From contig CAVPQY010000003.1 in assembly GCA_963707695.1 (NCBI GenBank), positions 62,001-126,000 of the forward strand: DNA of 64,000 nt, given 5' to 3'. A program made the translations under genes and the position numbers. The first letter of the stretch is position 1; every line of letters starts with the position of its first letter. Shown here in pieces: positions 24,513-32,320 of this stretch. Below the pieces are notes generated by a model that worked only from the letters and a program-made list of their open reading frames with translations, was not told the origin of the DNA and searched no databases. Source of the DNA: JAOPZW01 sp963707695. GTDB taxonomy: Bacteria > Actinomycetota > Thermoleophilia > Solirubrobacterales > Solirubrobacteraceae.

Positions 24513-25891
24513 GCCACGACGACCTCGCCCCCGCGGGCGGGGACGAGCGTGATCGAGCGGCGGCCGACGCGCTCGGGCTCCGGCCGGGCGGGGCGCAGCT
24601 CGGCCTGGGCGGCGACGACGCGCAGGACCGTGCGCATCTCGAAGAGGGCGAAGGCCGCACCGAGGCACCGCCGCGTCCCGCCGCCGAACGGGAACCACGT
24701 ATAGGTCCCGGCCGGGCGCTCCAGGAAGCGCTCGGGGCGGAAGCGGTCGGGCTCCGGGTAGACGTCGGCGCGGCGGTGGACGAGGTGGATGCACGGGACC
24801 GCCGTGACGCCGGCGGGCAGGTCGACGCCGCCGACGGTCACCGGCGCGTGCACGCGGCGCACGACGAGCGGGACGACCGGCCGCAGCCGCAGCGTCTCCT
24901 TGCACACGGCGTCGGCGTAGTCGTCGCCGTCGCCCGAGACGGCCTCCTCGCGCAGGCGCCGCCACGCGCCGGGGTGGCGCACGAGGCGCTCGATCGCCCA
25001 CGAGAGCGCGGTCGCCGTCGTCTCGTGGCCGGCCACGAGGAGCGTCATGAGCTCGTCGCGCAGCTCGTCGTCGCCCATCGGGCTTCCGTCGTCGTGGCGC
25101 GCCTGCACGAGCAGCGACAGCACGTCCTCGCGCTCGGCCAGGTCCGGCACGGCGCGCCGGCGCGCGATCTCGTCGAGCAGCAGCTCGTCCACGGGGCGGC
25201 GGATGCCGCGGGTGCGCGCGCTGCGGGCCGTGCGGTCGGGGCCGGCCGCGACGGCGGCGAGCATCTGCCAGGGCGCGATGGACCGCGCGAGCATCACCGG
25301 CAGGCGCTCGCGCAGGAGCGCGAGGCGCTCGACGTCGCGCACGCCGAACACCGCGCGCATGATGACCTCGAGCGTGACCGCGGCCATCCGCGGCGCGAGC
25401 GCGAAGGGCCGGTGGCGCGGCCAGGTCGCGACCTCGCGCTCGGCGATCGCGCGCACGAGCGCGCCGTAGCGCTGCATCCGCTCGCCGTGGAAGGGCGGCA
25501 GCAGCAGCCGGCGCTGGCGCAGGTGGCGCTCGCCGTCGAGGACGAGCACCGAGTGCTCGCCGAGCGTCGGCCGCAGGATCTGGTTCGCCTCGCCCGAGCG
25601 CAGGACGTCCGGGTCGCCGGTGAAGACGTCGCGGACCATGTCGGGGTGCGACAGGACGACCCACGGGCCCTCGTTGAGGATCCGCAGCGTGAACGCGTCG
25701 CCGTAGCGGGCCCGGGCGCGCTCGAGCATGCCGAGCGGCCGGGCGACCCAGCCCGCGGTCTGCACCGCGGCCGGCAGGCGCGGACCGGGCGGCAGGCCCG
25801 GCGCGGCGACGGGGCCCGCGCCCCGGCTGCGCGCGGCGCCGCGGACGGTGCGGGCCGGGCGCTGGGGGGCCGGGGTGCCGGTGGCGGCCAT
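24509..25891 (-). CDS. Cytochrome P450
   Basis: Haem-thiolate monooxygenase of 460 residues, soluble, with no membrane anchor. The I-helix oxygen motif is LVAGHETTATALSW, the K-helix ExxR is CKETLRLRP, and the haem loop is FPFGGGTRRCLGAAFALFEM with C409 as thiolate ligand. The pattern resembles class E bacterial P450s of the CYP102/CYP110 clan that act on fatty acids or terpenoids. No ferredoxin or reductase gene is adjacent. TAGCGT (25908-25903) lies 11 bases before the ATG. It converges with bioD; involvement in pimelate supply (as for BioI) is only a possibility. Confidence 0.9.
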   Translation of the reverse strand: MAATGTPAPQRPARTVRGAARSRGAGPVAAPGLPPGPRLPAAVQTAGWVARPLGMLERARARYGDAFTLRILNEGPWVVLSHPDMVRDVFTGDPDVLRSGEANQILRPTLGEHSVLVLDGERHLRQRRLLLPPFHGERMQRYGALVRAIAEREVATWPRHRPFALAPRMAAVTLEVIMRAVFGVRDVERLALLRERLPVMLARSIAPWQMLAAVAAGPDRTARSARTRGIRRPVDELLLDEIARRRAVPDLAEREDVLSLLVQARHDDGSPMGDDELRDELMTLLVAGHETTATALSWAIERLVRHPGAWRRLREEAVSGDGDDYADAVCKETLRLRPVVPLVVRRVHAPVTVGGVDLPAGVTAVPCIHLVHRRADVYPEPDRFRPERFLERPAGTYTWFPFGGGTRRCLGAAFALFEMRTVLRVVAAQAELRPARPEPERVGRRSITLVPARGGEVVVA

Positions 25892-25981
25892 TGCGTCCGC
25901 TGACGCTACCGCCTGGGGGCGACCGACGAGGCGACCCGGCGCCGCGGCGCACCGCGCCGAGCACCCGCCCGGGGCCGGTGA

Positions 25982-26455
25982 TCAGGCCGCCCGGCCCCCG
26001 AACGCGGCCCGCAGCTGGCGGTGGCGGTGGCCGAACGTCGCGGCGACGACCGAGCGGTGCGCGCGGACCGGCAGGGCACGACCGACGACGACGTCGAGGC
26101 GATCGATCAGGACCGTGCCCTCCGGATGGCCCTCGAGCGTCCGCTCGTGCTCCCAGCGCGGCGCGCTGAGCAGGCGCGAGCGCTCGAGGAACCCGTGCAG
26201 CGGGTCGACGCGGACGAGGCGCACCTCGTCGCGGTCGACGGGGACGAGGCCGAGCAGCAGCAGCCACGACCGGAAGGCGGGGAGGCCCGTCGGCAGGTCC
26301 TCGAGGCGGCGCACGTGGCGCGGCGCCGTCATCCGCAGCCACGGCGCCAGCTCCAGGTTGGCCCCGTCGATCGTGCCGACCCGCGCCCACAGGTCCTCCG
26401 GGGCCACCGCGAGCACCGAGGCGTACCGCAGCACGTACCCGTGCGGGGCGCTCAC
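25982..26455 (-). CDS. SRPBCC-like protein
   Basis: A 157-residue protein with the look of a START/SRPBCC ligand-binding fold: an N-terminal strand and helix (YVLRYASVLAVAPEDLWARV), the mid segment FRSWLLLLGLVPVDRDEVRLVRVDP, and a C-terminal long helix (RSVVAATFGHRHRQLRAAFG). Its GTG overlaps the stop of the membrane spermidine-synthase-like gene (GTGA), so the two are one operon. Ligand unknown; family assignment is by pattern only. Confidence 0.6.
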   Translation of the reverse strand: MSAPHGYVLRYASVLAVAPEDLWARVGTIDGANLELAPWLRMTAPRHVRRLEDLPTGLPAFRSWLLLLGLVPVDRDEVRLVRVDPLHGFLERSRLLSAPRWEHERTLEGHPEGTVLIDRLDVVVGRALPVRAHRSVVAATFGHRHRQLRAAFGGRAA

Positions 26456-27945
26456 CGCCCGCCGTCGGCCGCGACCTGGACGATCGAGGCGTCGATGAGC
26501 CACTCGACCGGCGCGCGGTCGTCGGTGTAGGCCTCGCCGCCCCGCAGCCCGGGCGCCAGCCGCGCGGCGGTGCCCTGCGCGATCGGGCGCAGCGCCGGCG
26601 GGAGCGCCGGCGCGGCGGCGGCCAGCCGCTGCGCCGAGCCGGGCGCGGCGCTGCCCACGAGGATCGTGTTGACGTCCTCGCTCGGGTCGCGCAGGACCGT
26701 GCGGAAGACGGAGCGCATCGTCGCCGTGAGCGTCTTCTCGAGCGCGTCGGAGTCCTCGGGGTGGCCGACGTTGACGGCCACCGCGCCGCCGGGCGCGAGG
26801 TGGTCGCGCACGAGCGCGAAGAACTCCTTCGTGGCCAGGTAGAAGGGGATGTAGGGCTGGCGGTAGGCGTCGACGACGATGAGGTCCCACCGCCGCGCCG
26901 TGCGGCGCAGGAACGGCCGCGCGTCGGCGGTGTGCAGGTGCAGGTCGGGCCCGCGCAGGCCGAAGTACCGCCGGCCCGCGTCCGTGAGGGCGCCGTCGAT
27001 CTCGACCCCGTCCACGCGCGTGCGCGGGAAGAAGTGCCCGTAGGCCCGGGCCGTCGTGCCCGCCGCGTTGCCGAGGATCGCCACCGACCGCGGCGGACGC
27101 CGCGCGGTCGCGAAGGGCGCCGTCAGCAGCTCGTCCCAGTAGTCCCCGGTGAGGTACGTCCCCGGGCGGTAGACCGAGTGGATCGCCTGTCCCTCGTTGA
27201 GCTCCAGGCGCCGCTCGCCGTCGGCGTCCTCGACGACGCGCGCGTACTGGTAGGGCGTCTCGCGCTCCCAGACGACCCGCCCGCCCCCCGTCGCCTTGAC
27301 CGTCCCGACCGGGATCGTCAGCAGGGCCGCGAGCGCGACCGGCGCGAGCGCGAAGCGGCGCCCGAGCGAGGGCACCGCGGCCAGTGCGAGGGCGATCGCG
27401 AAGGCCAGGAAGGTCCGGCGCGTGCCCACGAGCGGGATGAGCAGCAGCGCGCTGGCGAACGTGCCGACCAGGCTCCCGATCGTCGAGATCGCGTAGAGGC
27501 GCCCGGAGACGCGGCCCGCCTCCCCCACCTCGCGCACGGAGAGCCGGATGGCGTACGGGGCGACCGTCCCCAGCAGCAGCACGGGCACGGCCACGAGGGC
27601 CAGGACGGCGACGAGCGAGCCGACGAAGGCGCCGGCCTCCACGGCGTCGAGCGCCTCGACGGAGATGCGCAGGAACGGGGGCGCCACGAACGGCACCGCG
27701 GCCAGCAGCCCCGCGGCGACGAGGACGACCCGGCTCAGCCCGCGCACGGTCGGGTCGCGCTCGGCCAGGCGCCCGCCGATCCAGTAGCCCGCCGAGAGCG
27801 CCACCAGGACGGTGGCGATCGTGTTCGCCCACACGATCGTCGAGGCGCCGAACCACGGCGCCAGCAGGCGCGTGGCGGCGATCTCGGCCCCGAGCGAGGC
27901 GGCGCCGACCACGGCCGCGAGGACCTCGATGCGTCGGGCGGCCAT
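26452..27945 (-). CDS. Membrane-fused spermidine-synthase-like protein
   Basis: A 497-residue fusion: residues 1 to about 215 contain seven or eight hydrophobic helices. Residues about 230-470 form a Rossmann methyltransferase-like domain of the spermidine synthase family. Motifs: SVAILGNAAGTTARAYG (nucleoside site), VDGVEIDGAL (acidic loop) and DLIVVDAYRQPYIPFYLATKEFF. The aspartate that acts as base in true spermidine synthases is replaced in this region by DAYRQP, so polyamine synthesis is doubtful, as in many members of this fused family. TAGCCT (27960-27955) precedes the ATG by 9 bases. It is divergent from bioA. Confidence 0.8.
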   Translation of the reverse strand: MAARRIEVLAAVVGAASLGAEIAATRLLAPWFGASTIVWANTIATVLVALSAGYWIGGRLAERDPTVRGLSRVVLVAAGLLAAVPFVAPPFLRISVEALDAVEAGAFVGSLVAVLALVAVPVLLLGTVAPYAIRLSVREVGEAGRVSGRLYAISTIGSLVGTFASALLLIPLVGTRRTFLAFAIALALAAVPSLGRRFALAPVALAALLTIPVGTVKATGGGRVVWERETPYQYARVVEDADGERRLELNEGQAIHSVYRPGTYLTGDYWDELLTAPFATARRPPRSVAILGNAAGTTARAYGHFFPRTRVDGVEIDGALTDAGRRYFGLRGPDLHLHTADARPFLRRTARRWDLIVVDAYRQPYIPFYLATKEFFALVRDHLAPGGAVAVNVGHPEDSDALEKTLTATMRSVFRTVLRDPSEDVNTILVGSAAPGSAQRLAAAAPALPPALRPIAQGTAARLAPGLRGGEAYTDDRAPVEWLIDASIVQVAADGGR

Positions 27946-27954
27946 CCGCGCCTG

Positions 27955-27979
27955 AGGCTAGCGTCGCGACCACTAGGGT
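27955..27979. promoter_or_regulatory. Divergent -10 boxes for bioA and the membrane synthase-like gene
   Basis: TAGCCT on the minus strand (27960-27955) ends 9 bases from the start at 27945. TAGGGT on the plus strand (27974-27979) ends 8 bases from the bioA ATG at 27988. Both genes lack ribosome sites, so both mRNAs are probably leaderless. The two promoters lie back to back within 43 bases and must share any upstream regulatory DNA. Confidence 0.55.
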
Positions 27980-27987
27980 GCCCCCGC

Positions 27988-29277
27988 ATGGCGGTGCCCG
28001 ACGTCGACGAGCTCCTGGCGGCCGACCGCGAGCACGTCTGGCACCCGTACGGCCCGATGCCCGCGACGCAGGTGCCGCTGCCCGTGGTCTCCGCGTCGGG
28101 CGTGCGCCTGCGGCTGGCCGACGGGCGCGAGCTCGTCGACGGCATGGCCTCGTGGTGGTGCGCCGTCCACGGCCACCGCCACCCCGCGCTCGACGCGGCG
28201 ATGCGCGCCCAGCTCGACCGCATGCCCCACGTCATGTTCGGCGGCCTGACCCACGAGCCGGCCGTCGCGCTGGCCACCCGCCTGGTCGCGATCACGCCGG
28301 CGCCGCTGCAGCACGTCTTCTTCGCGGACTCGGGGTCCGTCGCGGTCGAGGTCGCCCTGAAGATGGTGCTCCAGCACTGGCGCGGCGCCGGGCGCCCGGA
28401 GAAGGCGCGCCTGCTCGCGCTCCGCGGCGCGTACCACGGGGACACCTTCGGCGCGATGGCGCTCTGCGACCCGGTGGGCGGGATGCACCACCTCTTCGCC
28501 GACGTCCTGCCCCGCCACGTCTTCGCCGACCGCCCGCCGGGCGGGTTCGACGCGCCCGTGGACGCGGCCTGGCGCGACGGCGTCGAGGCGCTGCTCGAGC
28601 GCCACCATCACGAGCTGGCCGCCGTCGTGGCCGAGCCGGTCGTGCAGGGAGCGGGCGGGATGCACGTCTACGCGCCCGGCTACGTGCGGGCGCTGCGCGA
28701 GCTCTGCGACCGCTTCGACGTCCTGCTCGTCCTCGACGAGATCGCCACGGGGTTCGGGCGCACCGGCGCGCTGTTCGCCTGCGAGCACGCGCGCGTCGCC
28801 CCCGACGTCCTCTGCGTCGGCAAGGCGCTCACCGGCGGGTGCATGACCCTCGCCGCCACCCTCTGCACCTCGGCCGTGGCCCGGGCCATCTCGCAGGGCG
28901 AGGGCGGCGCGCTCATGCACGGCCCGACGTTCATGGCCAACCCGCTGGCCTGCTCGGCCGCGCTCGCGAGCCTGGACCTCCTGGCGGCGGGCGCCTGGCG
29001 TGAGGACGTGCGCCGCGCCGCGGTCGCCCTGGGCGACGGGCTCGCGCCGGCGCGGGAGCTGCCCGGCGTCGCCGACGTCCGGGTGCTGGGCGCGATCGGC
29101 GTGGTGCAGCTCGACCACCCGGTCGACGTGGCGGTGGCGACGGCGGCCGCAGTCGACCGCGGCGTGTGGCTGCGGCCCTTTCGCGACCTCGTCTACGCGA
29201 TGCCGCCCTACGTCTGCACCGACGACGAGCTCGCGCAGGTCGCCGGCGCCGTGGTGGCCGCGGCCGCCGTGGGCTAG
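27988..29277 (+). CDS. bioA: Adenosylmethionine-8-amino-7-oxononanoate aminotransferase
   Basis: PLP aminotransferase using S-adenosylmethionine to make 7,8-diaminononanoate, completing with bioF, bioD and bioB the four ring-assembly enzymes. The 429-residue protein has DREHVWHPYG (BioA-type N-terminus), GMASWWCAVHGH, ADSGSVAVEVALKM, LRGAYHGDTFGAMA, LDEIATGFGRTG and the PLP lysine in VGKALTGGCMTLA. GPTFMANPLAC also matches BioA. It lies 3.5 kb from bioD and is expressed from its own promoter. Confidence 0.94.
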   Translation: MAVPDVDELLAADREHVWHPYGPMPATQVPLPVVSASGVRLRLADGRELVDGMASWWCAVHGHRHPALDAAMRAQLDRMPHVMFGGLTHEPAVALATRLVAITPAPLQHVFFADSGSVAVEVALKMVLQHWRGAGRPEKARLLALRGAYHGDTFGAMALCDPVGGMHHLFADVLPRHVFADRPPGGFDAPVDAAWRDGVEALLERHHHELAAVVAEPVVQGAGGMHVYAPGYVRALRELCDRFDVLLVLDEIATGFGRTGALFACEHARVAPDVLCVGKALTGGCMTLAATLCTSAVARAISQGEGGALMHGPTFMANPLACSAALASLDLLAAGAWREDVRRAAVALGDGLAPARELPGVADVRVLGAIGVVQLDHPVDVAVATAAAVDRGVWLRPFRDLVYAMPPYVCTDDELAQVAGAVVAAAAVG

Positions 29278-29286
29278 GCGCCGCGC

Positions 29287-30309
29287 TCAGCTCGGCGCGA
29301 CGACCGCCTTCAGGCAGGTCGGGTCCGATCGGAGGGCCTCCAGCGCGTCGCCGTACCCGGGAAGGTCGAACCGGTGCGTGATGAGCCCGTCGCCGCGCAC
29401 GCGGCGGGACCGGAGCATCGCGAGCGACCGGTCGAAGCAGTTGACCTGCGCGAAGGAGCCCTTGACGGTGAGCTGGCGGCGGAAGATCTCGTACGGGCTC
29501 CAGGCGACGCGATCGGCCTCGTCGCACATCCCGTAGACGAGGACCGTGCCGTCGTCGCGGACGAGCTCGGGCAGGTGCTGCACGACGGCCGAGGCGCCGG
29601 TCGCGTCGATCGCGACGTCGTACCCGCCCGGCGCGGCCGCCCTGAGCATCGCGACGGTGGCCTCGGGGTCGTGGCGCGGCACCTGCACGACGCGGTCGAC
29701 GCCGAACGCCGCCGCGAGCTCGAGCTTGAACGCCGTCGGCCCCGCCACCGTCAGCCGCGACGCGCCGCCGTGGATCAGCAGCTGCGCGAGCAGCAGCCCG
29801 GTCGTCCCCGACCCGATCATCACGACGTCGGCGCCCGGCTTGAGGTCGAGGACGTCCATCCCGTGGACCGCGCAGGCCAGCGGCTCGGCGAAGACGGCGA
29901 CCTCGTCGGCGAGGTCGTCGGCCGCGAAGACCTTGTCGGCCGGGGTGAGCACCTGCTCGGCGAACCCGCCCGGACCGTTGACGCCGAGCGAGCGGAAGTT
30001 GCGGCAGAAGAGCGGCTCGCCGCGACCGCACTCCGGGCAGCGGCCGCAGGCCGACGCGTTGTCGACCACCACCCGCTGACCGGGGCGCAGCCCCTCGACG
30101 CCGTCCCCGCAGGCGAGCACCTCGCCGGCGATCTCGTGGCCCGGGGTGAGCGGGTAGCTCGCGAAGAACCCGCCGGCGTGGAGGTGCAGGTCGGTCCCGC
30201 AGACCCCGACGAGCGTCGGCCGGACGACGACCTCGCCCGGACCGGGCCGGCGGTCGGGGACCTCCTCCAGCGCGAAGTCCTCCGGGCCCGAGTAGACGAC
30301 CGCCCTCAT
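29287..30309 (-). CDS. Zinc-dependent alcohol dehydrogenase (polyol-type, MDR)
   Basis: A 340-residue NAD(P)-dependent medium-chain dehydrogenase. Catalytic zinc ligands: C in VGVCGTDLH, HE in PGHEIAGEV, and later E in FAEPLACAVHG. Structural zinc cysteines are SACGRCPECGRGEPLFC. Nucleotide motif is VMIGSGTTGLLLAQ. The ATG overlaps the stop of the upstream epimerase gene (ATGA), making the pair a coupled unit. Sorbitol/threonine-dehydrogenase-like sequence suggests polyol or sugar oxidation, in line with the transport and kinase genes near it. Confidence 0.86.
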   Translation of the reverse strand: MRAVVYSGPEDFALEEVPDRRPGPGEVVVRPTLVGVCGTDLHLHAGGFFASYPLTPGHEIAGEVLACGDGVEGLRPGQRVVVDNASACGRCPECGRGEPLFCRNFRSLGVNGPGGFAEQVLTPADKVFAADDLADEVAVFAEPLACAVHGMDVLDLKPGADVVMIGSGTTGLLLAQLLIHGGASRLTVAGPTAFKLELAAAFGVDRVVQVPRHDPEATVAMLRAAAPGGYDVAIDATGASAVVQHLPELVRDDGTVLVYGMCDEADRVAWSPYEIFRRQLTVKGSFAQVNCFDRSLAMLRSRRVRGDGLITHRFDLPGYGDALEALRSDPTCLKAVVAPS

Positions 30310-31178
30310 GCGCGCGCCGCGGCGGCCGGGACGGACTCCCACTGGTTGCGGATGAAGGAGTTCGCATGGGCGCCGAGGTCCTCGGAGTCGTCCCAGAGGT
30401 TGCGCCAGATCGCGAGCATCGTGCTGAGGTCCTCGTGCACGATCGCCGAGGAGAACGACTCGAACACGATCGGCCCGTCGTAGCCCAGGCACGCCAGCCC
30501 GCGGAAGAAGGCGTCGAAGTGGACCGTGCCCGAGCCGAGGTAGCCCCGATGGCTCTCGCCCACGTGGGCGTAGCCGAGGCGCGGGCCGGCGGCGAGCACG
30601 GGCGAGTAGAGGTCGCGCTCCTCGATGTTCATGTGGTACGTGTCGAGGTGCACGACGACGTTGTCGCTGCCGACCTCCTCGACGAACTCCACGCCCTGCT
30701 CGGCCGTGTTGACGAGGTTGGACTCGTACCGGTTGACGACCTCGATCCCGAGCCGGACGCCGAGCTGCTCCGCGCGCGCGGCGAGCCGGCGGATGGCGTC
30801 GACGCTGTTCTGCCGGCCGCGCGCCGTCGCGGGCGCGGCGTACTTCGTCATCGCGCAGTAGATGACGCCCACGAGGTGCGTGCCGCCGAGGTCGCTGACC
30901 GCCTCCAGGCAGCGGCCGACGAAGGCCTCGCCGGCCCGCACGACCTCCGGGTCCTCGCTGGAGAGGTCGAGCTCCGGCTTGAGGCCGAGCGAGGCGGTCG
31001 CCGCGAGCTCGTGCTCGGCGAGGGCTGCCCGGGCGGCGACGACGTCGAGCCCTTCGGGGTCCATGAGGGGGACCTCGATGAGGTCGAACCCGGCCTCCCG
31101 GGTCTTCGCGACGGCGTGCCGGAGGCCGTCGCGGTCGAAGGTGCCGCTCCAGACGGAGCCGTGACAACCGATCTGCAT
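30306..31178 (-). CDS. Sugar phosphate isomerase/epimerase, D-tagatose/D-psicose 3-epimerase-like
   Basis: A 290-residue xylose-isomerase-like TIM barrel. Metal and catalytic residues of the ketose 3-epimerase group are present: E in LGIEVVNRYESNLVNT, D and H in VHLDTYHMNIEE, the HVGESHRGYLGSG segment, and E in GPIVFESFSS. These closely follow the pattern of the Agrobacterium D-psicose 3-epimerase family, so C3 epimerisation of a ketohexose or ketopentose is the best guess. It overlaps the downstream dehydrogenase by ATGA and is 29 bases from the upstream dehydrogenase. Confidence 0.82.
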   Translation of the reverse strand: MQIGCHGSVWSGTFDRDGLRHAVAKTREAGFDLIEVPLMDPEGLDVVAARAALAEHELAATASLGLKPELDLSSEDPEVVRAGEAFVGRCLEAVSDLGGTHLVGVIYCAMTKYAAPATARGRQNSVDAIRRLAARAEQLGVRLGIEVVNRYESNLVNTAEQGVEFVEEVGSDNVVVHLDTYHMNIEERDLYSPVLAAGPRLGYAHVGESHRGYLGSGTVHFDAFFRGLACLGYDGPIVFESFSSAIVHEDLSTMLAIWRNLWDDSEDLGAHANSFIRNQWESVPAAAARA

Positions 31179-31207
31179 GTGCGCTGCGCTCCCTGGGGAC
31201 GTCGTGG

Positions 31208-32215
31208 TCACTGCTGGGGGTGGACGATCGCCTTGACCGAGTCGTCCACGTGACTGCCGAGCGTCATCGCGTAGTCGGTGTCGGCGAGCGGGAAGTGGTG
31301 CGTGATCAGCGGCTTGAGGTCGACGCGCCCCGAGGCCACGAGCCCGATGGCCGTCGGCCACGTGTGCGCGTAGCGGTTGACGAGGCTGATCGTGAGCTCC
31401 TGGGGGTTGAGCTGGGCCAGGGGCAGCGCGACCGCGTCCTCCTTGGACATGCCGACGATGGCCACGCGGCCGGCCGGGCGCAGCCGGCCCATCGCCTCGG
31501 CGAGCACCCCGGGCGCGGCCGAGCACTCGATGAGGACGTCGAAGCGGTCGTCCGAGGGCGCGTCCCCCCGCTCGGTCGCGAACCCCATCGACCGCGCCAG
31601 CTCCAGGCGGAAGTCCGAGACGTCGGTGACGGTGACCGACCCGGCGCCGAGCGCGCGCGCCGCGGCGGCCGAGACGAGGCCGATGGGCCCGGCGCCGGTG
31701 ACGAGGACGTCGTCGCCCGGCGCGAGCGCGGCGCGCTGGCAGGCCCAGATGCCCACCGACAGCGGCTCGAGGAGCGCGCCCTCCTCGTAGCTCATCCCCT
31801 CCGGGATGACGAAGAGGTTGCGGGCGTCGATGAGCAGGAGCTGCAGGAGCGCGCCGTCGTAGGGCGGCGTGGCGAGGAACTCCAGGTCGGGGCACAGGTG
31901 GTAGCGCCCGGCGAGGCACTCCTCGCAGTCCCGGCACGGCGTGCCCGGCTCGATCGCGACGCGGTCCCCCGGGCGGACGTTCGTGACCTCGGCGCCGACG
32001 ACTTCGACCTGGCCGGCGACCTCGTGCCCGAGGACGATCGGCCCGTCGACGACGTAGTCGCCGATCCGCCCGAGCTTGAAGTAGGCGGTGTCCGACCCGC
32101 ACACCCCCACCGCCTCGATGCGCACGACGGCGTCGCGGGGGCCCGGGGTGGGCTCCGGGCGCTCCTGGATCGAGATCTCCCCGAGCCCGGTCATGACGGC
32201 GGCGCGGTTCGGCAT
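31208..32215 (-). CDS. Zinc-dependent alcohol dehydrogenase (sorbitol/L-iditol dehydrogenase-like)
   Basis: A 335-residue MDR enzyme. Catalytic zinc site: VGVCGSDTAYF, LGHEVAGQV and LLEPLSVGIWAC. Structural zinc loop: GTPCRDCEECLAGRYHLC. Cofactor motif: VLVTGAGPIGLVSA, followed by VTVTDVSDFRLELA, where the Asp suggests NAD preference. The ATG at 32215 has CGGAGGACA upstream and is preferred to a longer, arginine-rich frame. It is first in a three-gene unit with the epimerase and a second dehydrogenase, divergent from the LacI gene and preceded by a LacI-type operator. Confidence 0.86.
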   Translation of the reverse strand: MPNRAAVMTGLGEISIQERPEPTPGPRDAVVRIEAVGVCGSDTAYFKLGRIGDYVVDGPIVLGHEVAGQVEVVGAEVTNVRPGDRVAIEPGTPCRDCEECLAGRYHLCPDLEFLATPPYDGALLQLLLIDARNLFVIPEGMSYEEGALLEPLSVGIWACQRAALAPGDDVLVTGAGPIGLVSAAAARALGAGSVTVTDVSDFRLELARSMGFATERGDAPSDDRFDVLIECSAAPGVLAEAMGRLRPAGRVAIVGMSKEDAVALPLAQLNPQELTISLVNRYAHTWPTAIGLVASGRVDLKPLITHHFPLADTDYAMTLGSHVDDSVKAIVHPQQ

Positions 32216-32267
32216 GGGTCGTGTCCTCCGGGTCGTCCTGCTGCGGGTGGCGCTGGGCGCCACCGTC

Positions 32268-32287
32268 CGTTTGAATCGTTGCAAACG
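32268..32287. promoter_or_regulatory. LacI-type operator between dehydrogenase operon and lacI-family gene
   Basis: CGTTTG and CAAACG form a 20-bp inverted repeat with the central CG typical of LacI/PurR operators (TTTGAATCGTTGCAAA core). It lies 53 bases upstream of the dehydrogenase start and 14 bases upstream of the LacI gene's -10-like TACGTT (32302-32307), so it could control both directions. Confidence 0.7.
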
Positions 32288-32320
32288 ACGTCGCCGCACG
32301 GTACGTTGGCCGCCGGGGTC

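Noticed and set aside
24509..25891. Naming the P450 bioI
   Set aside because: It converges on bioD rather than joining the bio operon, and its motifs look like the CYP102/110-type clan; not enough to assign pimelate synthesis.
21858..26390. A 1510-codon minus-strand open frame across bioB, bioF, bioD and the P450
   Set aside because: Open only because GC-rich third positions exclude stops; it is antisense to bio genes and out of frame with the P450.
26452..27945. Calling the gene speE
   Set aside because: Fused membrane domain and altered catalytic loop make true spermidine synthase activity unlikely.
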